NCBI RefSeq assembly: GCF_000756615.1 | Contig: NZ_CP009288.1 | Span: 4,898,001 to 4,962,000 of the forward strand | Direction: 5' to 3' | Length of the DNA: 64,000 bases | Source: Paenibacillus durus | Lineage (GTDB): Bacteria; Bacillota; Bacilli; Paenibacillales; Paenibacillaceae | In this document: positions 34,686 to 43,844 of the stretch, piece by piece | How the letters are laid out: the number at the start of each line of letters is the position of its first letter | Position numbering within the stretch: position 1 is the stretch's first letter | The notes under the pieces: generated by a model | Seen by the model: the letters and a program-made list of their open reading frames with translations, nothing else | Databases searched by the model: none | Told to the model about the DNA's origin: nothing | Program-made: the position numbers and the translations under genes

Positions 34686-34923
34686 GTTCAGTCTTTAAGA
34701 CAGAACGAACTTGCAAGCCTGTTTGTCAGCTCATTATTGACAAATATCATTCTTGCGCTGTTAACTTTATCATAACAAACCGCAAAATACTTTGACAATC
34801 TTTGACCAAGATGTTCATTAATTTGACAACTGCGTGACGGAAATATTTCTTTTCGGTATAAATATAAAGATGATAAAATGGGTAGTTATTAATAGAGAAC
34901 TTCCGTACAAAGGAGATCTTGCT

Positions 34924-35928
34924 ATGGATACTGCTACACACTTCGTCATGGGTTTTGGACTTGCCGGGCTCTCCTTCGTCGATCCCGTCGTCAGTTCTCA
35001 GCCGATGCTGTCAGGCGCCGTTATGCTGGCCACCGTTATCGGATCGCAGGCCCCTGATGCCGACACCGTCCTGCGACTAAAGAGCAACGCGGTGTATATT
35101 CGCAATCACAGAGGGATTACACACTCCCTTCCTTTTTTATTGCTCTGGCCCGCGCTGATTACCCTGGTACTTAGTCCGGTCTTCGGTTTGAACGACATCC
35201 GCTCCATCGGCCATCTAGCCCTCTGGAGCTTTGTTGCCGTGGCCCTGCACGTCTTCAGCGATTTATTTAATACCTATGGCACTCAAGCGGCCCGGCCAAT
35301 CACCGAACGCTGGATCGCGTGGAACATTATCCACATTTTCGATCCGTTTATTTTCGGCAGCCATGTCGCGGCCATCGCGCTGTGGATCACCGGCATTTTT
35401 CACCCTGCCCCCTTGTTCGTATCGCTGTACAGCATCATCGTCCTGTATTATATTTGGAGGACCGCCGCCCATATCCGGATAACCCGCAGCATTAAGGCCA
35501 AAGATCTCCATCACGAACCCGGCGAGAGATATATCCTTATCCCCACGATAACGCCGAGACGATGGAATGTCGTCAAGACAAGACAGGATGGCAGTTACTA
35601 TGTCGGCCAGCTTAACTACGGGCGTCTGGAATGGCTCAAGCACGCGGTTAACTCCCGGCATCCGGCTGTGGAACGTTCCAAGTCCCATCCGGATATTCAG
35701 GCTTTCCTGTACTTCACTTCCTATGCCATCGCCGAGGTGGAGGAATTGCCTTCAGGTTACATTGTACGCTGGGGTGACGTCCGTTATTTGCACCGGAAGC
35801 AATTTCCGTTTGTCGCCGTCCTGGTCATGGATCACCAGTATCATGCGCTGCAGACATATGTAGGCTGGCTCAGCAGCGAGAAGCTGGATGAACGTTTCGC
35901 GATTGAACCCGGCTCGATGAAAGTATAG
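34924..35928 (+). CDS. Membrane-bound metal-dependent hydrolase (YdjM/DUF457 family)
   Basis: About 334 residues from ATG at 34924 after AAAGGAGATC. The N-terminal MDTATHFVMGFG begins the family His motif, followed by GSQAPDADTVLR, NHRGITHSLPF, several membrane helices and HVFSDLFNTYG. The scattered His/Asp residues are those expected to bind metal. The C-terminal 130 residues are soluble (GERYILIPTITPRRWNVVKT). Family members are linked to membrane DNA-damage or phospholipid roles, none proven here. A terminator follows at 36004. Confidence 0.8.
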   Translation: MDTATHFVMGFGLAGLSFVDPVVSSQPMLSGAVMLATVIGSQAPDADTVLRLKSNAVYIRNHRGITHSLPFLLLWPALITLVLSPVFGLNDIRSIGHLALWSFVAVALHVFSDLFNTYGTQAARPITERWIAWNIIHIFDPFIFGSHVAAIALWITGIFHPAPLFVSLYSIIVLYYIWRTAAHIRITRSIKAKDLHHEPGERYILIPTITPRRWNVVKTRQDGSYYVGQLNYGRLEWLKHAVNSRHPAVERSKSHPDIQAFLYFTSYAIAEVEELPSGYIVRWGDVRYLHRKQFPFVAVLVMDHQYHALQTYVGWLSSEKLDERFAIEPGSMKV

Positions 35929-36003
35929 CTTCAGGCTGCTTACGTGCAGATTGCATCAGGCTAAATGGCTGCCGTCCGGCTCTTTTATAGTCCCCAAATC
36001 GAA

Positions 36004-36038
36004 ATAAATCCCGGAGCACCCAGTGCTCCGGGATTTAT
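36004..36038 (+). terminator. Terminator after the DUF457 gene
   Basis: Perfect 16-bp inverted repeat ATAAATCCCGGAGCAC/GTGCTCCGGGATTTAT with a 3-base loop. The A and T tracts make it usable from either side. Confidence 0.75.
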
Positions 36039-36174
36039 CGCTTATAACGCTGAATATGCTCGAAAAGGCTTTAACGTCGTCCTGATTTCATAATAATATA
36101 GACATATACCCGGCAGCCGCCATTACCTTACCGAAGAGCGGCAAAATCCGCCGTGAAACGAAAGGAGGCACACC

Positions 36175-36342
36175 TTGAGCAAAGGACTCTCGCTTTGGTT
36201 CGCGATTTCTTCCATTCTTTTGCTTGCTGCGGCTTCCATCGCCATCAGCTACCGGTTATGGGCCGCGCTGCTGCTGGGAGCACTGTGCGTGCTGAATATC
36301 GGCTGGGGATTCATTATCAAAGCCCGCAGCGAAAGAGAGTGA
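36175..36342 (+). CDS. Two-helix small membrane protein
   Basis: A 55-residue frame from a TTG at 36175, 6 bases after AAAGGAGG. Two hydrophobic helices (about 6-22 and 28-48) and a basic end (KARSERE). No family recognised. The strong ribosome-binding site and clean membrane profile make it real despite its size. It is convergent with trpS. Confidence 0.7.
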   Translation: MSKGLSLWFAISSILLLAAASIAISYRLWAALLLGALCVLNIGWGFIIKARSERE

Positions 36343-36377
36343 CAGCCGCTCGCGATTTATTTTAGCCGAGCGGCTGT
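36342..36377. terminator. Hairpin between the small membrane protein and trpS
   Basis: ACAGCCGCTCG and CGAGCGGCTGT, 11 bp perfect, in the loop between convergent genes. No strong T-run. Confidence 0.5.
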
Positions 36378-36395
36378 ACCCGCGGCGCAAGCCCT

Positions 36396-37388
36396 TTACT
36401 TTGAACGTGGAGGCAGGAATCCCATGCGGTCCTTGACTCCTTCCAGTGTAACCGACGCCACGGCGCGGGCGCGTTCCGCGCCCGACGCGAGAATATCGGT
36501 GATGGCGCCGGAACTGCGGATTTCGTGGTAGCGCTCCTGAAGTGGTTCAAGCGCCGCCACGATGACCTCGGCCAAATCCTTTTTGAAGCCGCCGTACATC
36601 TGTCCTTCATAGCGGCCTGTGATTTCCGCTAGGGACAGCCCGGAGCACTCCGAGTAAATGCCCATCAGATTGCTGACTTCCGGCTTGTTCGCCGGGTCGT
36701 ACACGACTTCGCGTCCGGAATCCGTAGTTGCCCGGCTGATTTTTTTGCGGATAACGTCCGGGGGATCGAGCAGAGCAATATAGCTGCCGGCATTCGGATT
36801 GCTCTTGCTCATTTTCTTCGTCCCGTCATCAAGCGACATAATCCGGGATCCGACCTTCGGAATATAAGGCTCCGGAATAGTGAAGAAATCGCCGTAGCGA
36901 TGGTTGAACCGTCCCGCCAGATCGCGTGTCAACTCCAGATGCTGCTTCTGGTCTTCGCCTACCGGAACGAGATCCGCGTTGTACACGAGAATGTCGGCGG
37001 CCATCAGCGCCGGATACACGAACAATCCCGCGCCTACGGTGTCCTTCCCCGATGACTTGTCTTTGAACTGCGTCATCCGCTCCAGCTCGCCCATCGAGGT
37101 GAGCGTTGTCATCAACCAGCCCAGCTCGGCATGCTGGGGAACATGCGACTGAAGATATACATTAGAGCGGCTCGGATCAATTCCCGCCGCAATGAACAGT
37201 GCGGCAACCGCTTCAGACTGTTCACGCAAGCTGGCCGGTTCCTGCGGTACGGTAACGGCATGCAGGTCAACCACCATGAAATAGCATTCATGCTCATCCT
37301 GAAGCTTGACGAAATTTTTCATTGCGCCGATATAGTTGCCGATTGTCAGCTTACCGCTGGGCTGTATGCCGGACAGAACTTTTTTCAT
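36396..37388 (-). CDS. trpS: Tryptophanyl-tRNA synthetase
   Basis: A protein of 330 residues from ATG at 37388 (MKKVLSGIQPSG) behind GGAGGAG; the longer frame is upstream leader. The class I signatures are PSGKLTIGNY (HIGH equivalent) and KMSKS (about residue 195). It charges tRNA-Trp with tryptophan. Its expression is set by the T-box leader upstream. Confidence 0.95.
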   Translation of the reverse strand: MKKVLSGIQPSGKLTIGNYIGAMKNFVKLQDEHECYFMVVDLHAVTVPQEPASLREQSEAVAALFIAAGIDPSRSNVYLQSHVPQHAELGWLMTTLTSMGELERMTQFKDKSSGKDTVGAGLFVYPALMAADILVYNADLVPVGEDQKQHLELTRDLAGRFNHRYGDFFTIPEPYIPKVGSRIMSLDDGTKKMSKSNPNAGSYIALLDPPDVIRKKISRATTDSGREVVYDPANKPEVSNLMGIYSECSGLSLAEITGRYEGQMYGGFKKDLAEVIVAALEPLQERYHEIRSSGAITDILASGAERARAVASVTLEGVKDRMGFLPPRSK

Positions 37389-37431
37389 ACTGTAACTCCT
37401 CCGATCAAGGTTTAAGTTGCTTACAAAAGAA

Positions 37432-37735
37432 CGCAAAAAAGCCTCACTCCGAAGGGACGTGAGACCGTGGTGCCACCCTTATTCGCCGCTTTCAGCCTTT
37501 CCCATGCTTCCCGCCTATAAACGGACCGCAAAGCGAAATACTGTAACAGCCTTAAGACATCCTGTAACGGGGACGATCCGGCCGGTCTACCAGGGAAAGC
37601 TTTCCCGTTCGAGCGCGGCGCTCAGGGGTCCATTCATCCGGGAGGCATCCACCGGTTCGCATCATCCACCGGCTTTCTGAAGGCCTCTCTCCCGCCTACT
37701 TATCCCCGTCATCGCATTGACAAACTTAGTTAACT
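37432..37735 (-). promoter_or_regulatory. T-box riboswitch of trpS
   Basis: The minus-strand leader has the T-box sequence AAGGGTGGCACCACGG (37467-37482), which pairs with the free NCCA end of uncharged tRNA, followed by a terminator CTCAC ... GTGAG with TTTTTT (37434-37471). Upstream lies a long stem with the candidate specifier TGG at 37630-37632, the Trp codon, followed by A as usual. Uncharged tRNA-Trp should favour the antiterminator and raise trpS expression. Confidence 0.88.
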
Positions 37736-37741
37736 GAGTTC

Positions 37742-37770
37742 ATCATAGAGCCGGGAAAGAAGTTTGTCAA
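37742..37770 (-). promoter_or_regulatory. Sigma-A promoter of trpS
   Basis: TTGACA, 17 bases, TATGAT on the minus strand, correctly placed just upstream of the T-box leader. Confidence 0.8.
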
Positions 37771-37857
37771 ATTCTTAACCCCTCGAACATAAATCTGTTA
37801 TGATAAGATTATCGTGTTCACATTTCGTATTAAGTGAATGATAAAGGAGCATGGATC

Positions 37858-38835
37858 ATGAAACAGGTGACCAAAGGGCAATGGTGCGGTTATGATACTT
37901 ATATTTTGCATAGCCGCGACTTGGAAGTCACGCTGCTGCCGCGTCTGGGCAACAACGTAATCTCCCTGTGGGACCGTAAGGAAAGACGAGAGGTTCTGCG
38001 CCGGCCGGAAGAGGCCGATCTGGATTTTTATATGCAGAAGCCGTATCACTTCGGCATTCCGCTCTTAATTCCGCCCGGTCGTATCTCCAAGGGACAATTT
38101 GAATTTGATGGCGCGCATTACCAGTTCGACCGCAACACCGCCGGTGACAATCATATTCACGGCCTGCACCGGACGCAATCCTGGTGCGTTAGCGATATTG
38201 AGGAAGACGAAGAAGGCTGCGCGGTGACGACCGAATTCAAGACGGCAAACGATGCCCATTGGATGGAGCAGCTGCCGGCGCCGCTCAAATTCGAGATGAC
38301 GTTCCGGCTGCAGGATGCGTCTTTGAAGCAGACCTTGAAGGTAACCCACCTTGGCAGCGAACGGAACATCCCCTTCGGAATAGGCTATCACACCTGGTTC
38401 ATGGTTGACGGTCAGCCGAAGCGATGGAGCCTCAAGCTGCCGGTAGAGAGCATCTACGAATTGAACGACCAACTCCTGCCCACTGGAAAGGTGCTTCCTC
38501 TCGGTTCGCTGGAAGCGTTGAACGAAGGAATGAATCTTCAGGGCACCAACTTTGACACCGCCCTGCGAATTGGAGAGAAGCGGCCCGTCGAAGCTTTGCT
38601 GCTCCGGGATGACGGCTATGGGCTGCGTTACCTCGCAGACGAAAGCTATTTCCGCCACTGGGTTATCTATACAAAAGGACCCGCCGACCAATTTCTCTGC
38701 GCCGAACCCTATACATGGCTGCCGGATGCGCCCAACGTGTCCTCTGATCCAAGCTTTACCGGTCTGCTGACGATTGCCCCCGGACAGAGCCTTGAACTGA
38801 CTACTTCAATTGAAATGATCTATCCTGAAAATTGA
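37858..38835 (+). CDS. Aldose 1-epimerase-like protein
   Basis: A protein of 325 residues from ATG at 37858 after AAAGGAG. It has the galactose mutarotase-like beta-sandwich sequence: SRDLEVTLLPRLGNNVISLW, NHIHGLHRTQSW with the catalytic-region His, and GYHTWFMVDG. The family interconverts alpha and beta anomers of sugars, and some members act on sugar phosphates. No sugar operon adjoins it, so the substrate is open. Confidence 0.82.
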   Translation: MKQVTKGQWCGYDTYILHSRDLEVTLLPRLGNNVISLWDRKERREVLRRPEEADLDFYMQKPYHFGIPLLIPPGRISKGQFEFDGAHYQFDRNTAGDNHIHGLHRTQSWCVSDIEEDEEGCAVTTEFKTANDAHWMEQLPAPLKFEMTFRLQDASLKQTLKVTHLGSERNIPFGIGYHTWFMVDGQPKRWSLKLPVESIYELNDQLLPTGKVLPLGSLEALNEGMNLQGTNFDTALRIGEKRPVEALLLRDDGYGLRYLADESYFRHWVIYTKGPADQFLCAEPYTWLPDAPNVSSDPSFTGLLTIAPGQSLELTTSIEMIYPEN

Positions 38836-39035
38836 GATTTGCAGCCATTTGAGCATGCTGCGATCATTTGCCAAGAGGGCAGCCCACCGGAACATTGTGG
38901 CCGCCCTCTTATTTTAATTGTCCGAAGCTCGGTTTCTATACACTTATTTCCAGCCTTATAACCTTCTTGCACCATGCATGATTTCCCGTCACCGCGCTCA
39001 TACTATCTCTACCAAGGACGAAGGAGGTGACAAAC

Positions 39036-39278
39036 ATGGGTCAAGTAGGTCAAAGCCAAGGTCGCAGCAGTCGTTCCAACAATCTGATCGTTCCTCAAGC
39101 AACCGCTGCGCTGCAACAACTGAAATTTGAAGCGGCGCAAGAGCTTGGTGTAACTATCCCTCAAGACGGTTACTATGGTAACTACACTTCCCGCGAAACC
39201 GGTTCTTTGGGAGGTTATATCACCAAGCGTCTCGTACAGCTGGCAGAACAGCAACTCTCCGGTCGTACGGGTGTGTAA
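39036..39278 (+). CDS. Small acid-soluble spore protein, alpha/beta type
   Basis: About 80 residues from ATG at 39036 behind GGAGG (the GTG at 39027 sits too close to it). It carries the SASP signatures LKFEAAQELGV and the C-terminal GSLGGYITKRLV. These proteins saturate DNA in the dormant spore and protect it from UV and heat; the E-A pair of the first signature is the germination protease cleavage area. The Ser/Arg/Asn-rich N-terminus is normal. Confidence 0.93.
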   Translation: MGQVGQSQGRSSRSNNLIVPQATAALQQLKFEAAQELGVTIPQDGYYGNYTSRETGSLGGYITKRLVQLAEQQLSGRTGV

Positions 39279-39337
39279 TGCCTCGTTTATCGCTTTTATT
39301 CGGTCCGCCCGCAAGGGTCCGCCGAACGGATTTGCAG

Positions 39338-39377
39338 CCCTCCCGCTTCCACAAGGAAGCGCGGGGGTTTTTTCATG
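39338..39377 (+). terminator. Terminator of the SASP gene
   Basis: CCCGCTTCC, ACAA, GGAAGCGCGGG then GGTTTTTT. Confidence 0.85.
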
Positions 39378-39388
39378 GCCCGCACCGG

Positions 39389-39793
39389 TTATCCGCAGTC
39401 CTCCGTATCCTGCTGCACATTCCTCGGGTAGCGGATCATCAGGTTAGCCATATTGTAATTGGACTCCAGAACAGCATCGACAATGATAATCCCCTTCTTC
39501 ACGGCAAACTCATAGCTAATCTCTCCGTGCGTCCAGCGGCGTTTAAACTTCAGACTCTCGAGGGCCATCAAACGAAACGAAGACTGCTGCGAGGCTGTCA
39601 GCCCTTCCGTTTCCTCTTCAAACGATCCGCTGCGGCCGTACAGAGGATTATGGCGGATTCCAAACTTCCCGATGATATTATTTCGTATTTGCACAAAAAC
39701 CGTACCGGAAGATACCCCCGATAATTCCTCCTGAAGCTCCTTAAACACCAGGTCCATTTGCCTAGCCAAAGACAATTGATCCGTCTTAAGCAT
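39389..39793 (-). CDS. Conserved hypothetical protein
   Basis: A protein of 134 residues with no signal or membrane segment. Conserved-looking features are FVQIRNNIIGKFGIRHNPL and KKGIIIVDAVLESNYNMANLM. I recognise it only as the kind of protein common in Paenibacillus and assign no function. ATG at 39793 with GAGGAAAAG upstream. Confidence 0.65.
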   Translation of the reverse strand: MLKTDQLSLARQMDLVFKELQEELSGVSSGTVFVQIRNNIIGKFGIRHNPLYGRSGSFEEETEGLTASQQSSFRLMALESLKFKRRWTHGEISYEFAVKKGIIIVDAVLESNYNMANLMIRYPRNVQQDTEDCG

Positions 39794-39979
39794 ACTTTTC
39801 CTCCTCTGTCATACTTGCTGCCTTACTACCTAAGGCTTAGGACTCATTATAGGGTAGAAGGCAATACCCCACAACAATTATCAACATAATTAGGTTGTTA
39901 TCCCTATAAAATACACTTTTTTCTCCTATCTTCTTCCTAATTCACCACGATAAAACGATCACTTTCGACAAATTCACAT
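39794..39979. other. Intergenic DNA between the hypothetical gene and pepF
   Basis: This part of the 304-bp gap contains the ribosome-binding site and presumed promoter region of the 39389 gene and AT-rich DNA with TTATAGGG and AACATAATTAGG. No gene or named motif seen. Confidence 0.4.
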
Positions 39980-40018
39980 AAAAAACGACCCTCACGATTA
40001 AATCCATCATGAGGGCCA
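39980..40018 (-). terminator. Terminator of pepF
   Basis: GGCCCTCATGAT/ATCGTGAGGGTC followed by GTTTTTTATG on the minus strand. Confidence 0.8.
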
Positions 40019-40097
40019 TTTCGCATTTACACAAAATTCAATCCATTACTTGCGCTTAAATACACTGACAAAAACCGTATCTTTCACAAAAACGAAG

Positions 40098-41897
40098 TCA
40101 AACTAAGTGCTTAGTCATATCCAGGAAGGTGGAAATATCTTCAAGAATCAGGTCGGCGGCTCCCTGCCAAAATTCCGGCTTCAACAGATCCACTCCCAGA
40201 TGCTTGCCCGCCAGATCCTCAAGCGTCATGACTCCTGTGTCGCGCAGCAGCGCATCGTATTTATCTGCAAAGGAAGGGCCTTCCTGCAGGGCGAGACGGT
40301 AAAGGCCGGTGCTGAACATGTATCCGACGGTATAAGGGAAGTTATAGAACGGAACGTCGGTAATATAAAAATGCAGCTTGGAAGCCCAGAAATGCGGATG
40401 GTAACCGGAAAGAGTGCCGCCAAAAGCTTCCTTCTGCGCTTCCACCATGAGCTCGGAAATCTCTTCTGCGCTGACCAGTCCCGCCTTGCGCTTCTCATAG
40501 AATCGGGTCTCAAACAGGAACCGGGCATGTATGTTCATGAAAAAGGCAACGCTGTTCTGGATTTTCTCTTCCAGCAGGGACAGCTTCTCTTCCTCGCTCT
40601 CTGCCGCCTTGACCTGGGCATCTGAGACGATGACCTCAGCGAAGGTCGATGCCGTTTCCGCCACATTCATGGCGTAGTTCTGGTTAAGCACCGGCTGGTC
40701 ATCAAGCAGGTAGGAATGGTAGGCGTGCCCCAGTTCATGCGCGAGCGTCGCCACATTGGAAGGCGTGCCGCTGTATGTCATGAATATCCGCGATTCCTTA
40801 CTTAGCGGGAACGAGACGCAGAAGCCGCCCGGACGCTTGCCCGGCCGGTCCTCCACTTCAATCCAGCTGCTGTCAAATGCGCGCTCGGCAAATTCCGCAA
40901 GCTTCGGACTGAATTTACCGAACTGGGTGACGATTTCTTCGGCAGCCCGGTCATAGGATATCTTGCCTGAAGACCGCGCCAGCGGGGCCTCCACGTCCTC
41001 CCAGCCGAGCTTCGTAAGTCCCAGCAGCTTCGCCTTGCGCTCCAAATAGGCGATGAGAGCCGGCTTGCTCTTGACGATAACATCCCACATAACATCCAGC
41101 GACTCGCGGGACATGCGGTTGATGCTGAGGGGCTCTTTCAGCACATCGTCCCATCCCCGGCGTTCATACAGCTTCAGCCGGAAGCCGGCCAGATGATTAA
41201 GCGTATCCGCGGCGTAATCGGCGACGCCTTCCCACGACTTTTCCCATTTGACGAACATATCCTTCCGGGCTTGATTATCATTGTCGTGCAGCTTGTTAAA
41301 AGCCTGGCCCGCTGACAATAGCTTCTCCCCGTCCTCATCGGTATAAGGAATGGCGATCGAGCTGACAATCGTTTCATAATGCTCGCTCCAGCCGTGATAG
41401 CCGTCCACCGCAAGCTCAAGCGCCAGGCTCTCCAGCTCCGGACTCATCTTCTCGCGGGCTTGATCCCGGCTCTCGCTGAGCACGAACGTCAGCGGCGCAA
41501 TCTCGGGCCGGCCCACCCATTGCCGCCATACATCGTCTTCCGTCTGGCGAAGCACATTTTCGAATGCAGAGGATACGCCCTGAAATCGGGCGCTGAGGCC
41601 GGCAACGGTTCCCGACAGACGTACGGCTCCTTTATCCTGCTGGTTCTGCGCTCCAAGGCATCCAGCGAACTCCGAGGCCTGAACAAGACGCGCGGTACAG
41701 CTTTGCAGAAGCTCGATAACGCCGTCCAGCTTCTTCGTCGACTCCAAATCCACCGGAGCCTTAGCCGCTCTTACATGCTCCGCGAGCTTACCGATATCGC
41801 CTTCCAGTTCGCTCAAAAATCGTTCAAACCCGGGGGATGCCGAGCCCCCTTCAAAAATCGAATCCAGTTCCCAAGTTAAAGACAACGGCTGTTTCAT
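40098..41897 (-). CDS. pepF: M3-family oligoendopeptidase F
   Basis: A protein of 599 residues. The zinc site is HELGH in ATLAHELGHAYHSYLL (about residues 384-399) with the third ligand Glu downstream in NVAETASTFAE. The N-terminal half is helical (PepF N-domain) and the C-terminus reads EFWQGAADLILEDI. These cytoplasmic peptidases cut short peptides. Start ATG 41897 is preceded by GGAATGG, a weak site. Confidence 0.9.
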   Translation of the reverse strand: MKQPLSLTWELDSIFEGGSASPGFERFLSELEGDIGKLAEHVRAAKAPVDLESTKKLDGVIELLQSCTARLVQASEFAGCLGAQNQQDKGAVRLSGTVAGLSARFQGVSSAFENVLRQTEDDVWRQWVGRPEIAPLTFVLSESRDQAREKMSPELESLALELAVDGYHGWSEHYETIVSSIAIPYTDEDGEKLLSAGQAFNKLHDNDNQARKDMFVKWEKSWEGVADYAADTLNHLAGFRLKLYERRGWDDVLKEPLSINRMSRESLDVMWDVIVKSKPALIAYLERKAKLLGLTKLGWEDVEAPLARSSGKISYDRAAEEIVTQFGKFSPKLAEFAERAFDSSWIEVEDRPGKRPGGFCVSFPLSKESRIFMTYSGTPSNVATLAHELGHAYHSYLLDDQPVLNQNYAMNVAETASTFAEVIVSDAQVKAAESEEEKLSLLEEKIQNSVAFFMNIHARFLFETRFYEKRKAGLVSAEEISELMVEAQKEAFGGTLSGYHPHFWASKLHFYITDVPFYNFPYTVGYMFSTGLYRLALQEGPSFADKYDALLRDTGVMTLEDLAGKHLGVDLLKPEFWQGAADLILEDISTFLDMTKHLV

Positions 41898-42031
41898 TTT
41901 CGTACCACCATTCCTTTACTTTTCATTCGGTTCACCTATCCCATCATACAACATTCACTTTGTAATCGGAGGTATCCCATGGTAAAGTGAATAACACGCC
42001 ATACCATTCATTAAAGAACAGGAGGACATTA

Positions 42032-42217
42032 ATGATGCGGCCACTGCAAATTTCGCCGGAAACGGCCTTGGCGCTCTCCAAGCAGCTGGGTGTGCCTCTG
42101 GAACATTTAATGCATATGCCCCAGCATATTCTGCTGCAAAAAATAGCCGAGCTATCCAAGAAAAATACGGATGGCGGGGAACCGAAAGACGGCGCAGAAG
42201 GCAAGGATGAAGCATGA
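42032..42217 (+). CDS. YycC-like small protein
   Basis: A 61-residue protein from ATG at 42032 behind CAGGAGGAC. The first 40 residues match YycC (MRPLQISPETALALSKQLGV, then HMPQHILLQKIAELSKK), and the rest is a charged Gly/Asp/Glu tail. Function unknown. Its stop overlaps the next start (ATGA), so the two are translationally coupled. Confidence 0.8.
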   Translation: MMRPLQISPETALALSKQLGVPLEHLMHMPQHILLQKIAELSKKNTDGGEPKDGAEGKDEA

Positions 42218-42444
42218 TTCCATTCAGCCATACGTGGCCATATGAACTCATACTGGGCGATCTGTACGTCCAATCCTGCCCATTCTGCAGCGCGGAGAAC
42301 GTGCTGCTCCCCATGAAGCCCAAAGAGCTTCAGAGCGTCCGGGAAGGCAAGAAGAAGCTGCTTGTCTTTCCTTGCTGCAGCGAAAGACCTGTCGTCGTGG
42401 ACAGCGACGGCGATTATCTGCTGTTCGACCGGGCGGTGCGCTAA
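42214..42444 (+). CDS. Small Cys-rich hypothetical protein
   Basis: A 76-residue protein. It has CPFC (about 22-25) and a later CC pair in VFPCCSERPVV, which may bind zinc. It overlaps the YycC-like gene by 4 bases and its stop lies inside the terminator hairpin. Function unknown. Confidence 0.7.
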   Translation: MIPFSHTWPYELILGDLYVQSCPFCSAENVLLPMKPKELQSVREGKKKLLVFPCCSERPVVVDSDGDYLLFDRAVR

Positions 42445-42464
42445 AGGCACCGTCCGGTTTTTTT
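42429..42464 (+). terminator. Terminator of the YycC-like operon
   Basis: CCGGGCGGTGC/GCACCGTCCGG with seven T; it overlaps the last codons of the 42214 gene. Confidence 0.85.
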
Positions 42465-43179
42465 ATAATACCCCTCTCAACGGTTCCGTGCCCGCACTCG
42501 AACCGCCTTGATCTCCGAGCATCTGTTCGCGAATAATCGCCCACTGCTCGCGAGCCGCCCGAATCATCGCCGTATCCATAATTTTCTGATCATTGACCAG
42601 GCGCGAGAACCATTTAACTGCCTCGTTAAACCAGCCGATGCGCCGGTTAAGCTCCCCGATCAGAAACATCAGGCGCGCATCATTCCCGGCAATTCCGTCC
42701 CGCTCAAATACATTTATGTAGGACTCCAGCGAATAATGAAGAAAGCGCTGTTCCTGCTCGGTGTCGCCCTGATACCGGTACATCCAGGCGATATGATGCA
42801 GAAGGCTGGCGACGATTCGCTCTTTGTCGCCTATGCACTGCGCGCTGAGCAGCGCCAGCTTGTAGGTCTCCAGCGCCTCCGCCCAGCTCCGCTTGCCTCC
42901 GAAATCACGGGACTGCCAGCGGCTGCCGACCCGCTCGCTGAACGCCTTCCGCTGCCATTCGGCCAGTTTGCCCGCGGAGTTTTCCGTGGAGGCAAAACCG
43001 CAGAAAGGACATACCCGGACAACGTAGTAATCGGGATTCTCTTCCTTGTAATAAGAGCAAAAATCCGCATCCCGGCGAACAGCCCTCTTAAGGCTGGGAC
43101 GCACTCTGGAGGTTACGAATTCGCGTTCACAATTGCAACAGGTTACTTTAATGGAGTATAGGGGCTCCAAATAGGTCAT
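42463..43179 (-). CDS. DUF2225 protein with N-terminal zinc site
   Basis: A protein of 238 residues. Two Cys pairs, CCNC near residue 15 and CPFC near residue 57, suggest a zinc-bound head; the remainder is TPR-like helices (YKLALLSAQCIGDKERI, IAWMYRYQGDTEQEQRF). The family is common in Firmicutes and without proven function. It ends convergent with the YycC-like operon. Confidence 0.82.
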   Translation of the reverse strand: MTYLEPLYSIKVTCCNCEREFVTSRVRPSLKRAVRRDADFCSYYKEENPDYYVVRVCPFCGFASTENSAGKLAEWQRKAFSERVGSRWQSRDFGGKRSWAEALETYKLALLSAQCIGDKERIVASLLHHIAWMYRYQGDTEQEQRFLHYSLESYINVFERDGIAGNDARLMFLIGELNRRIGWFNEAVKWFSRLVNDQKIMDTAMIRAAREQWAIIREQMLGDQGGSSAGTEPLRGVL

Positions 43180-43209
43180 GTGCCCTCATCCTTTCGCGTC
43201 AGTCAAGCT

Positions 43210-43599
43210 TCAATCTCTTTCTCCGGGCATGTTGACAAAATGGCGGGCCGGGCCTGCAAGCCGGTGCAGTACGAGCAATCGGAGCGTCTCTTCTACTCCG
43301 ATTTCCTCCAGCGCTTCTCCCATACAACCCAGCCACTCCTTCGACCGTTCCTCCGTAATCGGCACATGCATATGACGAGCTCTCATCATTGGCTGGCCAT
43401 ACAGCTCGGAATACAGCTGCGGACCGCCAAAGAACTGAGTGAGGAAACGGTATTGCTTGTCTAAAACGGGGGCGATGTCTGCCGGAAACAGCGGGCCGAG
43501 CCGCGGATGCGCCTGCACTTTACTATAAAACACTTCCACCAGTTTGCGCAGCTTCTCGGCCCCTCCCAAATTTTCATATATGCTTTTCTCCGGATTCAT
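43210..43599 (-). CDS. Truncated hemoglobin (YjbI-like globin)
   Basis: About 129 residues from ATG at 43599 (a TTG at 43611 is possible). The 2-on-2 globin pattern is present: LGGAEKLRKLVEVFYSKV, RLGPLFPADI, YRFLTQFFGGP, and the proximal His in RARHMHVPIT. Such globins bind O2 or NO and can protect respiratory enzymes. It starts 30 bp downstream of the DUF2225 gene stretch on the same strand and is independent in layout. Confidence 0.88.
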   Translation of the reverse strand: MNPEKSIYENLGGAEKLRKLVEVFYSKVQAHPRLGPLFPADIAPVLDKQYRFLTQFFGGPQLYSELYGQPMMRARHMHVPITEERSKEWLGCMGEALEEIGVEETLRLLVLHRLAGPARHFVNMPGERD

Positions 43600-43805
43600 T
43601 GATGCAACCAACTTTCTGCGACTTTAATAGTATTGGCCTATTCATTATACCAAAATCAGGGTCGTTCAACATCTTGCTAACGCGAAAAACGAGAGAAAAA
43701 AATCCTATAGACCTAATAAATAAGCCCTATATTCCAATCCTTTATTCTAAGAAAAAGTACCCATCTCTTAAATGTGAAAAAAAGTTCAAAATTTCCCAAA
43801 AAGCC

Positions 43806-43835
43806 AAAAAAGACGCTAAACGAATGTTTAGCGTC
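43806..43835 (-). terminator. Terminator of the 33-residue peptide gene
   Basis: GACGCTAAAC, ATTC, GTTTAGCGTC then TTTTTTGG on the minus strand. Confidence 0.85.
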
Positions 43836-43844
43836 TGCAGCATA

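Noticed and set aside
37417..37680. 87-codon plus-strand frame upstream of trpS
   Set aside because: It lies entirely within the T-box leader on the opposite strand.
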